Of a stretch of DNA of 50,324 bases, positions 1-6,483 are shown in pieces. The notes beneath the pieces are model-generated. The model saw only the letters and a list, made by a program, of their open reading frames with translations. It was not told where the DNA came from and did no database searches. Made by a program: the position numbers and the translations under genes. Source of the DNA: Bryobacterales bacterium (GTDB lineage Bacteria > Acidobacteriota > Terriglobia > Bryobacterales > Bryobacteraceae); NCBI GenBank assembly GCA_003164035.1, contig PLRS01000122.1:1-50324 (forward strand). The letters are read 5' to 3'. Numbering within the stretch: the stretch's first letter is position 1; the number at the start of each line of letters is the position of its first letter.

Positions 1-222
1 GCCCTCGAACAGGCCGCCGAAGAAGTCGTCCTCCTCACCCAACTGGCGGAAAGTAAAGGAGAAACCTACGACGTCGAACGCGACTTCCCCCTCGAATCCC
101 TGCCCCCGCAATTTGTTTTTTCAACTCTGGAAATCGCCCGCCTGGCAGCCCACCGCCGCCGCCTCGCCGAAGCCAAAACGCAGTCCTCCGCGCCCAGGAA
201 AGCATTCCGCCAGGCCGCTTGA
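1..222 (+). CDS. 3' end of an unrecognised protein (partial)
   Basis: The frame is open from the first base of the window to a TGA at 220-222, so only the last 73 residues are visible and the start lies outside. The piece is helical and charged, with a basic Ala/Arg-rich tail (LAEAKTQSSAPRKAF). I recognise no domain. It ends 27 bp before the convergent stop of the next gene, with no hairpin between them. GC-rich third positions and the clean run from the edge support a real gene, but its function cannot be given. Confidence 0.5.
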   Translation, partial: ALEQAAEEVVLLTQLAESKGETYDVERDFPLESLPPQFVFSTLEIARLAAHRRRLAEAKTQSSAPRKAFRQAA

Positions 223-249
223 ACCACCCGCTTCTCGCACTTCCGCCGC

Positions 250-825
250 TCAGCGCACCGTCAAAGTGAAATCCACGTCCAGCACCAGCGCATCGGCACT
301 GGCGGCGATCGAGGTCACTTTGAAATCGCGCAGATCGCGCAGGTAAGCTGGCTGTGTGTTGGGGTCCTCCAGCATGCGCTTGGCGTCGGCGGCCAGGTTA
401 TAGCGGAAATCGCGCGCCAGGCTGGCGGCCATGGCGGCGCACACGCGGCGGATATAGAACCCGGTCTTGCCGTCGCTTTCGGCGGTGACGTTGGCCAGGC
501 CGATATTGCCGTCCTTGTAAGTCGGTTTGGCGCCGATCACCACCGTAAATGCATCGCCCAATCCAACGCACTGGCCAAGCATGTTCAGCGCCGAACGGCC
601 GGTGAAACGCGCCCGAATGCGCAGCAGACCGTCCTTGCTCTGGATTTGCGGATGTTCCAGATAGGCGAAGCTGCACTTGGTCTTGGGAGTGCCCTTCACG
701 TAGCGGCGGCCGTCCTGGGTAAAGACCTGGCTGGCCAGAATGCGCTCCAGCGCGGCATAGCGCACCTGAATCTCGACCGCGGAAACCGGCGCCACGGCGG
801 CCAGCAGCAGAGCGGCGATACGCAT
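250..825 (-). CDS. Secreted protein of unknown function
   Basis: 191 residues. I start at the ATG at 825 because it begins a clear signal peptide (MRIAALLLAAVAPVSA); the same frame is open further upstream to 921, but that part only translates the inverted repeat at 863-961. The mature part has alternating hydrophobic and polar stretches typical of beta strands, with YAALERILASQVF near its N-terminus and a C-terminus ending LVLDVDFTLTVR. Four or so cysteines could form disulfides in the periplasm. It might be a lipid-binding or DUF4403-like fold, but that is a guess from strand pattern only. It lies downstream of the fucosidase gene on the same strand, separated by the repeat. Confidence 0.6.
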   Translation of the reverse strand: MRIAALLLAAVAPVSAVEIQVRYAALERILASQVFTQDGRRYVKGTPKTKCSFAYLEHPQIQSKDGLLRIRARFTGRSALNMLGQCVGLGDAFTVVIGAKPTYKDGNIGLANVTAESDGKTGFYIRRVCAAMAASLARDFRYNLAADAKRMLEDPNTQPAYLRDLRDFKVTSIAASADALVLDVDFTLTVR

Positions 826-862
826 CCACGTCACGCCAAGGATCCCCTTTCGGAAGTGCGGT

Positions 863-961
863 ACATGTCCGGCAACCGCTCCCTTACGGTCGCGGCTCGG
901 ACTGGAGCATGTGCCCCGCATTTCCGAGCCGCGACCGTAAGGGAGCGGTTGCCGGACATGT
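863..961. repeat. Perfect 38-bp inverted repeat, 'RDRKGAV' type
   Basis: The arm at 863-900 is the exact reverse complement of the arm at 924-961, with a 23-bp spacer. Weaker complementarity continues outward for about 15 bp on both sides. The core of the arm is CGCGACCGTAAGGGAGCGGT; in one frame it reads as SRDRKGAV, a phantom peptide I associate with dispersed repeats in Solibacter-like genomes. It lies between two genes on the minus strand, so in RNA it would form a very stable hairpin that could protect or end the upstream message. No U-tract follows it. Confidence 0.85.
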
Positions 962-991
962 TATCGAGCTCCCGAAATGGTGGACCAAGCA

Positions 992-2446
992 TCAGGCCGG
1001 TTCCGCGAACAGCGCAAACTCCGAAAGCACCGGGCTGGCCGAGGCTTCGGTAACGCGCAGCCGGAGCCGCCCGGCGGTCACCGGACGATCCAGGCGGATC
1101 AAGCGCCGCGGACCGATGCTCGTGGCCGCCGCGAATTGCCGCCAATCGCCGCTATCCCAACGGTCGATGGCTACCGCATCCACGCGCTGGCCGAAGGCGA
1201 TCGCCTCGCGCAGCCGCACGACACCAAAAGTCACCGGCCGGGCGAACTCGAAAACCCCCTCGGCGCGAACCGTGGCGTCATCGGTCGCCCAATAAGTATC
1301 CTCGCGGCCATCGAGCAAATGTTGCGGCCCGAACCGCTCGCGCGCATTGGTTGCGGTGATTCGCGCCCCTGCCGCCAGATTGCGCCCGAAGGTTGACCGC
1401 CGCCAGCGGCCGAACCCTTCGAGCGACGCGATATCTTCGCTGGAAAGCAAACCATCGCGATTGGGCGGCACGTTGAGCAGCAGGTTGGCGCCTCGGCCCA
1501 CCGAAACGAAATAGAGCTCGACAAGCTCGGCCGGGGTTTTGACGCGGGCGTTTTCCGCTTCGTGCCAGAACCAGCCGGGGCGAATCGAAACGTCGCATTC
1601 GGCCGGCAGCCAGCGCGTGCCGTGGCGCGTTCCCGTGGGCGAATCCTTCTCGCGCACATTGCCTGGCGACGCAGGCCCGCCGTCGGCGCCCACCGGATCG
1701 TAGGTCGCCCAGCACGGGTCGCCGGCGATGCCTCGCTCGTTGCCCACCCAGCGCACGTCCGGCCCGACGTCGGAGAAAACGACGGCCTCCGGCTGCAGCC
1801 GCCGCACCAGCTCCCAGGTTCCAGGCCAGTCGTAGTAAGTGTTCTTGTCGATCGTGCGCTTCTCGCGCGCCCCGCCGTAATAGCCGTCGCCGCCGTTGGC
1901 GCCGTCGTGCCACACCTCGAAGATCGGGCCGTAATCGCTCAGCAATTCCGTCAACTGGCGGCGGTAGATGGCGATATACTCCGGCTTGCCGTAGGCCGCC
2001 TGGTTGCGGTCCCAGGGGGAAAGATAAACGCCGAAGCGGAGTTTGTGCCGGCGCGCGGCGGCGGCAATTTCGCCCACCACGTCGCCCTTGCCGCCGCGCC
2101 ACCCGCTGGCGCGCACCGAATGCTCCGTGGTCGCGGTGGGCCACAGGCAGAAGCCGTCGTGATGCTTGGCGGTGAGGATCACGCCCGTCATGCCGGCGGC
2201 GGCCAGCGGCTCGACAATCGCGTCGGCATCGAACCGCGCGGGGTTGAAAACGTTCGGGTCTTCGTCGCCGAGCCCCCATTCGCGGTCGGTAAAAGTGTTG
2301 ACGGTGAAATGAAGGAAGGCAGTGGTTTCAAGCCGGTGCCAGGCCAGTTGCCGGGCGGACGGCACCGCCCCGAAAGGCTTTGGTTCCGTGGCTGCGAAGG
2401 CTGAGCCAGCGGCGGAAACCGCGGCCAGAAAGGTACGGCGAGTCAT
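992..2446 (-). CDS. Alpha-L-fucosidase, GH29, with C-terminal F5/8-type domain
   Basis: 484 residues. GH29 enzymes hydrolyse alpha-L-fucosyl ends of glycans with retention of configuration. The N-terminus MTRRTFLAAVSAAGSAFA is a Tat-like export signal. The catalytic barrel covers about residues 30-350: HFTVNTFTDREWG near 46, AKHHDGFCLW at 93-102, and EVWHDGANGG near 177, where Asp181 fits the family nucleophile. The acid/base residue is not conserved in this family and I do not assign it. Residues from about 355 on (LLDGREDTYWAT, then a beta-rich tail) look like a discoidin/F5-8C carbohydrate-binding module. Length is normal. The enzyme probably acts in the periplasm or outside the cell, scavenging fucose from plant or microbial polymers. 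Confidence 0.93.
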   Translation of the reverse strand: MTRRTFLAAVSAAGSAFAATEPKPFGAVPSARQLAWHRLETTAFLHFTVNTFTDREWGLGDEDPNVFNPARFDADAIVEPLAAAGMTGVILTAKHHDGFCLWPTATTEHSVRASGWRGGKGDVVGEIAAAARRHKLRFGVYLSPWDRNQAAYGKPEYIAIYRRQLTELLSDYGPIFEVWHDGANGGDGYYGGAREKRTIDKNTYYDWPGTWELVRRLQPEAVVFSDVGPDVRWVGNERGIAGDPCWATYDPVGADGGPASPGNVREKDSPTGTRHGTRWLPAECDVSIRPGWFWHEAENARVKTPAELVELYFVSVGRGANLLLNVPPNRDGLLSSEDIASLEGFGRWRRSTFGRNLAAGARITATNARERFGPQHLLDGREDTYWATDDATVRAEGVFEFARPVTFGVVRLREAIAFGQRVDAVAIDRWDSGDWRQFAAATSIGPRRLIRLDRPVTAGRLRLRVTEASASPVLSEFALFAEPA

Positions 2447-2478
2447 ATCGGATATTGTCCAGGTTAGCTGGCCACGGA

Positions 2479-2895
2479 TCAGCGGCGAGATCTTCCCGGA
2501 GCCTTCGGTTTGGCTTTGACTTTGGCTTTGGGAGCGACAACGGGCTCCTCCTCCGCCTCCACCTCGATCTCCCGTTCCGTTTCGGCCGCCATTTCGGCGT
2601 CCTTATCGCCGTCGCCGAGCGGATCCGGATCGGTCAGATCGTCGGGCTCCTCCACCACCACCTCGGCGGCGCCCGGATTCACCTTCTTGAGCACTTCGTT
2701 GTACAGCGCCGCCTTGCGCGCGTCCACCTTGGGAGGTGGCGCCTGTTCGTGGCGGTAATCGTGATCGTTGTAACAGGTCCGGCAGCGTACCTTAGCCGGT
2801 TCCGCATTGAGCACCGACACTACGGCATGGTTCATGATTCGCTTGCAGCGAACGCAAAAATCGTCGATGTCGTCGCCCAGGCGTGGTTCCCGCAT
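2479..2895 (-). CDS. Zinc-ribbon protein with acidic, then Lys/Pro-rich tail
   Basis: 138 residues. Two cysteine pairs, CVRC near residue 14 and CRTC near 38, form a likely zinc ribbon in the first 45 residues. Behind it come a short helical part and a strongly acidic stretch (DDLTDPDPLGDGDKD), then a tail of alternating Ala, Lys and Pro resembling flexible nucleic-acid-binding tails. I do not know the family. The start is secure: AGGAGG at 2900-2905 sits 4 bases before the ATG and overlaps the stop codon of the upstream gene (2904-2906), so the two are translationally coupled. Confidence 0.8.
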   Translation of the reverse strand: MREPRLGDDIDDFCVRCKRIMNHAVVSVLNAEPAKVRCRTCYNDHDYRHEQAPPPKVDARKAALYNEVLKKVNPGAAEVVVEEPDDLTDPDPLGDGDKDAEMAAETEREIEVEAEEEPVVAPKAKVKAKPKAPGRSRR

Positions 2896-2903
2896 GTGGC
2901 CTC

Positions 2904-3230
2904 CTAGTTCGAGCTATTGACGCCGGTAGAAACGGGGGCCTCGGATTCGACAGGCGTCTTCGGCTCGACCACCAGCCACTGGGCCGGCTCGAACCCAACA
3001 TATTTACATATCCGTAACTGCCCGTCCGCCGTCTCCAACAAGTCGCCCACCCTCAGCGGATCGTCCGATTCCCGCATCGTGCGCCAGGCGTCGTATTCGT
3101 TCAACGCCGCCACTTCCCCGCGTGGATCGTAATCTCTCGGCTTCACCGAAGCGCATCCTCCCACGTGAGGGGCCCAGCGGAACTGCTGTCTTGGCGAATC
3201 CTTCATTCGGTAGATCCGGTAAAACGCCAT
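2904..3230 (-). CDS. Conserved-looking hypothetical protein
   Basis: 108 residues from the ATG at 3230; the frame is open to 3260 but MAFYRIYRMKDSPRQ is the more natural start. The N-terminus ends in a single Cys (HVGGC) and the middle has YDAWRTMRESDDPLRVGDLLE followed by LRICKYVGFEPAQW, which reads like a small all-beta domain. No signal peptide or membrane segment. It lies between the patatin gene and the Zn-ribbon gene on the same strand, 4 bp downstream of the first and coupled to the second, so the three probably share one message. Function unknown. Confidence 0.7.
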   Translation of the reverse strand: MAFYRIYRMKDSPRQQFRWAPHVGGCASVKPRDYDPRGEVAALNEYDAWRTMRESDDPLRVGDLLETADGQLRICKYVGFEPAQWLVVEPKTPVESEAPVSTGVNSSN

Positions 3231-3234
3231 CGCC

Positions 3235-3954
3235 CTACATTGTAATCGATGGAAGAGCACCCGATGCGTCCCGCTCGCCCTGTTCGATCATCCGGGCGAC
3301 GCCCTCCCGCGACCAGCACACCGATTCCTTCAGCGAACCGAGCGGGGTGGATGGCTCCAGCTTCACTACGTCCAGCGCCGCGCTGGGAGCGCGTACCGGC
3401 AGCAACGCGTGGACCAGGCGGTACGGCAGCGTGGTCAGCACGTTGAGAGCGATGGCGCGGGTGGCTCCCTGCGCCTCGGCCGCCCACACCGGCAGCGCGC
3501 CCAGAAAACCGCCATCCACGTAGCTGCGGCCCTCGATCCGTACCGGCGGAAACGCGCAGGGAATGCTGCACGACGCCGCTAGGTGCTCCCAGCCAACCTC
3601 GGCGCCGCGCACGATCCGGACGCGCAGGCGCGGCACTTCCACCATGGTCAGAGCGAAATCGACTTGCGGCCGAAAGCGTTCGAACAGCCGCCGCGCCTCG
3701 GCGTGCAGCGCCTCCGGCCGCAAGATGCCGGTGGGATGCAGACCCAGCCGCATGATCCCCCCCGTGCGCGGGTCGAGCCAGTTTGCGATCAACTCATCCG
3801 GCGGGCAGCCCCCGGCGATCGCCCATCCATTCCAGGCACCGGCCGAAGCACCCACCACCAGATCGGGCTTCAGCCGCCGGCTGAGAACTTTCCAAAAGCC
3901 GGCCTCCCAGGCGGCGAACATTCCACCCGCGGAAAGGACTAAAGCGGTGGGCAC
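3235..3954 (-). CDS. Patatin-like phospholipase
   Basis: 239 residues. Patatin-family enzymes are Ser-Asp dyad lipid acyl hydrolases. The oxyanion-hole segment is LVLSAGGMFAAWEAG (residues 5-19), the nucleophile elbow is GASAG with Ser37, and the catalytic Asp is Asp147 in YVDGG. The usual Arg after the Gly-rich loop is absent (GGMF instead of GGGxRG), a variation seen in short bacterial patatins. There is no signal peptide, so the protein is probably cytosolic. The start is a GTG at 3954 inside the end of the upstream HicB-like gene (16-bp overlap), which implies coupled translation. Confidence 0.88.
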   Translation of the reverse strand: MPTALVLSAGGMFAAWEAGFWKVLSRRLKPDLVVGASAGAWNGWAIAGGCPPDELIANWLDPRTGGIMRLGLHPTGILRPEALHAEARRLFERFRPQVDFALTMVEVPRLRVRIVRGAEVGWEHLAASCSIPCAFPPVRIEGRSYVDGGFLGALPVWAAEAQGATRAIALNVLTTLPYRLVHALLPVRAPSAALDVVKLEPSTPLGSLKESVCWSREGVARMIEQGERDASGALPSITM

Positions 3955-4184
3955 AGAACCATCGTAGTATGGCTTTCCGAATAAGCGCGAACTCTAGGCG
4001 GGATGTAATTCATTTGCACCAGCCTGGGACGCACCTGGGCATCTTCAAAGTGCAGAGAAACAGCCTCCAGAATGTTGGAGCGGAGTTCCTCCCAACTATC
4101 GCCTTCCGTAAAGATGTCGTGGCCCAAGGCGCGGGCGAAGTAGCCGCCCTCCTCCGCATCGCGAATCTCGAAAATCAACTCCAT
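3939..4184 (-). CDS. HicB-like antitoxin, orphan
   Basis: 81 residues starting at MELIFEIRDAEEGGY. The N-terminal half matches the HicB partial-RNase-H fold: strand, EEGGYFARALGH, then SWEELRSNILEAVSLHF. Genes of this type are often misnamed 2-oxoisovalerate dehydrogenase. HicB proteins normally neutralise a small HicA mRNase encoded next to them. No hicA is present: 90 bp upstream a divergent gene begins, and downstream the frame runs straight into the patatin gene. The last 16 or so residues (AYSESHTTMVLCPPL) do not look like HicB and may be read-through into the patatin leader after loss of hicA. Confidence 0.75.
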   Translation of the reverse strand: MELIFEIRDAEEGGYFARALGHDIFTEGDSWEELRSNILEAVSLHFEDAQVRPRLVQMNYIPPRVRAYSESHTTMVLCPPL

Positions 4185-4274
4185 CCGCTTAGGATACCTG
4201 AGGCCACACGGACGGCTGGGGTCGTAAAGCCTAAACCGCGACGTTTCGCGTCTTCGACCGTACATACCATAGAG

Positions 4275-4940
4275 ATGACGAACTCGGTGCATTTCGCGGG
4301 CGTATCGATTCTTGCGCTGCTGGCGGGCTGCGCTCCGGCCTCGGGCCAAACGCTCGATCGGCTCCAACTCCATAAGGTGCGCGCCGCGGAGGCCGAATAC
4401 CGCGGGAGCAAGGCGGTCCACATCATGCAAGTCCCCGGCGCGCAAGGCGAGGATACGCTCGCGATCGTCAGCGGAACCGAACTGCGGGATGGCGTCATTG
4501 AAGTGGACCTAGCCGGCGCGCCGGCGCCAGGCGCTTTCGGCGACGCCCGCGGTTTCATCGGCGTGGCATTCCGGGTGCAGCCGGACGCCGCGAAATTCGA
4601 GTTGCTTTACCTCCGCCCGACCAACGGGCGCGCGGAAGACCAGCTTCGGAGGAACCACGCCACGCAGTACGTCTCGTTCCCAGACTGGCCCTGGCAGCGA
4701 ACGCGCCAGGAAACGCCCGGACTTTACGAATCCTACGTGGATCTGGAACCCGGCGTGTGGACCAAGGTAAAAATCGTTCTGGCCGGCGGCAAGGCCCGGC
4801 TCTACGTCAACGACGCGGCGCAGCCGTGCCTGATCGTAAACGGCCTCAAACTGCCCCCGGCGAAGGGCGGCGTCGGACTGTGGGCGGGGCCAGGTACGGA
4901 CGGCTACTTTGCCAATCTGCGCGTAGCGCCTACCCAGTGA
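4275..4940 (+). CDS. Secreted lipoprotein with laminin-G / DUF1080-like domain
   Basis: 221 residues from the ATG at 4275; the frame is open upstream, but this ATG begins a lipoprotein signal with lipobox LLAGC at about residues 15-19. The mature part is a beta-sandwich of concanavalin-A-like type: GVIEVDLAG, a GFIGVAFRV strand pair, FELLYLRPTN, VWTKVKIVLAGGKARLYVN and GGVGLWAGPGTDGYFANLRV, the usual ending of DUF1080/laminin-G-like domains that bind or cleave sugars. I see no decisive catalytic residue and call it a likely carbohydrate-binding lipoprotein. It is divergent from the HicB/patatin unit; the start codon lacks a strong ribosome site. Confidence 0.75.
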   Translation: MTNSVHFAGVSILALLAGCAPASGQTLDRLQLHKVRAAEAEYRGSKAVHIMQVPGAQGEDTLAIVSGTELRDGVIEVDLAGAPAPGAFGDARGFIGVAFRVQPDAAKFELLYLRPTNGRAEDQLRRNHATQYVSFPDWPWQRTRQETPGLYESYVDLEPGVWTKVKIVLAGGKARLYVNDAAQPCLIVNGLKLPPAKGGVGLWAGPGTDGYFANLRVAPTQ

Positions 4941-5136
4941 GGGAACCGGCGCAAGACCCGTGGAGGGCGGAAAGCGCAGGGCGACATGGCTCAGGGGCAC
5001 GATTCCGCGCTTGCCGCGGATGCAGGCTTCCCAGATCGTCGTATCTGGGGAGATCGAACGGTTGCGGGACTCCCACTGGTCGCCGACGTCACGGGCACGT
5101 TGAGCCCGCAAGTCGGCGTTGCCGGGTTGAGAGGGT
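4941..5136. other. Intergenic, nothing recognised
   Basis: Between the lipoprotein stop and the decayed minus-strand frame. Frames on both strands are open here but none has a recognisable start, family motif or consistent codon bias. Confidence 0.5.
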
Positions 5137-5523
5137 TCATTTGACCGTGGACTTTCCGAATAGCCGGTCCATCGCGATATCAATCGGCTCTATTGCCGCC
5201 GAAACCAGACGGCGGCTCGCATGGATCTGACGGGAGTACTTGGCGGACGCAGCCAGGAAGGAGTGGAAAGACATCATACGATTCTGGGCAAGCGTCAGAA
5301 TAGTCAAGCAATACTTCGCGCAGGCCGAAGTGCTCTGTCGAGACTTCAAGCAATTCGACGTCCTCGACCGTCAACACTATTGGAACCAGCACTCTGACGG
5401 CGGACTTGAGCTTTTCGCAGGGTGTCATCTGCTCGCACCGACCGAGCGCGCGGTCAAACTCAGCCGCCACAAACCTTCCAAACCCCGGTGAACTCCACAG
5501 AGCGTCGTGAACCACTAGGACCG
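5137..5523 (-). pseudogene. Frameshifted remnant of an unknown gene
   Basis: Two overlapping minus-strand frames each make protein-like sequence over complementary parts. The upstream one (about 5523 to 5310) contains VLTVEDVELLEVSTEHFGLREVL; the downstream one (about 5300 to 5137) contains MMSFHSFLAASAKYSRQI and ends KSTVK. Joined, they give one protein of about 125 residues, and a single indel near 5300-5330 would explain the break. On the plus strand 5240-5491 also has an 83-codon frame with similar third-position GC, so the strand choice is not certain. I do not recognise the family with confidence. Confidence 0.35.
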
Positions 5524-6003
5524 TGATAATCCGCTTTACATCCCGGAATTCCTGCGTTGGCCCGAGCCACCTACGTTCAGCGATTGCCGTGACGACCACG
5601 TACGGCCTGCGCGCCAAGGGCCCGCGAAGTCGCGTTGGGGGAAACCTCGTCGAACTATTCCCGACAAAACGCGCCCTTCCGTCAATCCCGGTTTCGTGCC
5701 GGTTTCCCGGCCTTCCATGCACAAAAATGCCCAAAGCCCATTCCGCCCGCAACCGTCCCGAAGTCCGGTCACGGCGATTTTTTGTTGACAGCCAAGGACT
5801 TCCTGTGAGTACCATCTCGAACCTGTTGTACTCTGGTGGCGGGGTGAGGATGGCTACAGGGAGGAAACCGGGAGGGGGAACGCCTAAGCCCAAATCACCG
5901 CTTCCGGCCAGGGCTGGATTTGACGCAGCACGCTCGGTCCCGCGCGGAAGCGCTGAGGGCGACGTTAGAGTTACGCCTGCTTTTTACCGGCTACACCGGG
6001 CAT
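5524..6003. other. Gene-free stretch
   Basis: 480 bp with no convincing gene. Long frames exist on both strands, as expected for GC-rich DNA, but they lack ribosome sites and family motifs. The minus frame just right of 5523 (VVTAIAERRWLGPTQEF) could be more of the decayed gene to its left. Confidence 0.4.
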
Positions 6004-6060
6004 ATGGAGTTCGAGTGGGATCCGGCCAAAGCGGCCGGGAATCTGCGCAAGCATCCATGA
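6004..6060 (+). pseudogene. BrnT-type toxin, internal deletion
   Basis: The ATG at 6004 begins MEFEWDPAKAAGNLRKH, the standard first 17 residues of BrnT/DUF4258-like RNase toxins (normally about 90 residues), followed at once by Pro and a TGA. The stop overlaps the ATG of the next frame as ATGA, the arrangement of intact toxin-antitoxin pairs. Head and tail of the toxin therefore survive while the middle, about 70 codons with the catalytic core, has been deleted. No functional toxin can be made. Confidence 0.65.
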
Positions 6061-6212
6061 AGAAACGCAGCGATAAGATGAGCGACGAGCTGCGCCCGGA
6101 GTACGATCTTCGCCAGTTGCTCAAGGCCGGAGTCCGGGGCAAGTACGCGAAGCGCTACGTCGCAGGCACGAATCTTATTCTACTGGGCCTGGACATCCGA
6201 AAGGCCTTTAGC
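6057..6212 (+). pseudogene. Truncated antitoxin of the BrnT-type pair
   Basis: MKKRSDKMSDELRPEYDLRQ followed by LLKAGVRGKYAKRYVAGTN and LILLGLDIRKAF matches small antitoxins found directly after BrnT-like toxins, usually about 75 residues with a C-terminal segment after the ...AF(P) position. Here similarity stops after residue 50 and the frame continues without a stop into unrelated repeat sequence and the antisense of the next gene. The C-terminus is therefore lost, presumably by the same rearrangement that brought in the repeat at 6286-6409. Confidence 0.6.
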
Positions 6213-6285
6213 CATCGCAGCCATAATCCGAAACGCGGGGGGACGGACCTGGGGGGAGGCGCAGGGACAGATGCCGCAAGAAACT

Positions 6286-6409
6286 GTGGGGCGGACGCCC
6301 TCGTCCGCGCGGGTCCCCCCGGACCCGCTCTTCGCCTCAAATCATCAACCCCGTACCGTCAACGATGCGCGACCAGGGGGTCGCGCGCGGACGAGGGCGT
6401 CCGCCCCAC
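6286..6409. repeat. Dispersed repeat copy 1 ('GADALVRAGPPGP' type), perfect 26-bp terminal inverted repeats
   Basis: Arms at 6286-6311 and 6384-6409 are exact reverse complements, beginning GTGGGGCGGACGCCCTCGTC, around a 72-bp centre. The left side reads as GADALVRAGPPGP in one frame. A second member lies at 31924-32049 with the same length, the same arm design and the same GTCCGCGCGGGTCCCCC core. No target-site duplication is visible. It resembles a small non-autonomous palindromic element (REP/MITE-like). Confidence 0.85.
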
Positions 6410-6483
6410 CAAACCGACGCTGGCGCTTGGCGATTGGAAAGTATGCGGCATTGGACCGAGGGACTGCTTCACGATAGGCAGGT

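Noticed and set aside
5240-5491. Plus-strand 83-codon frame starting TTG
   Set aside because: Its codon bias is no better than that of the opposite strand, it has no clear ribosome site, and the minus-strand reading looks more protein-like; kept only as a doubt under the pseudogene.
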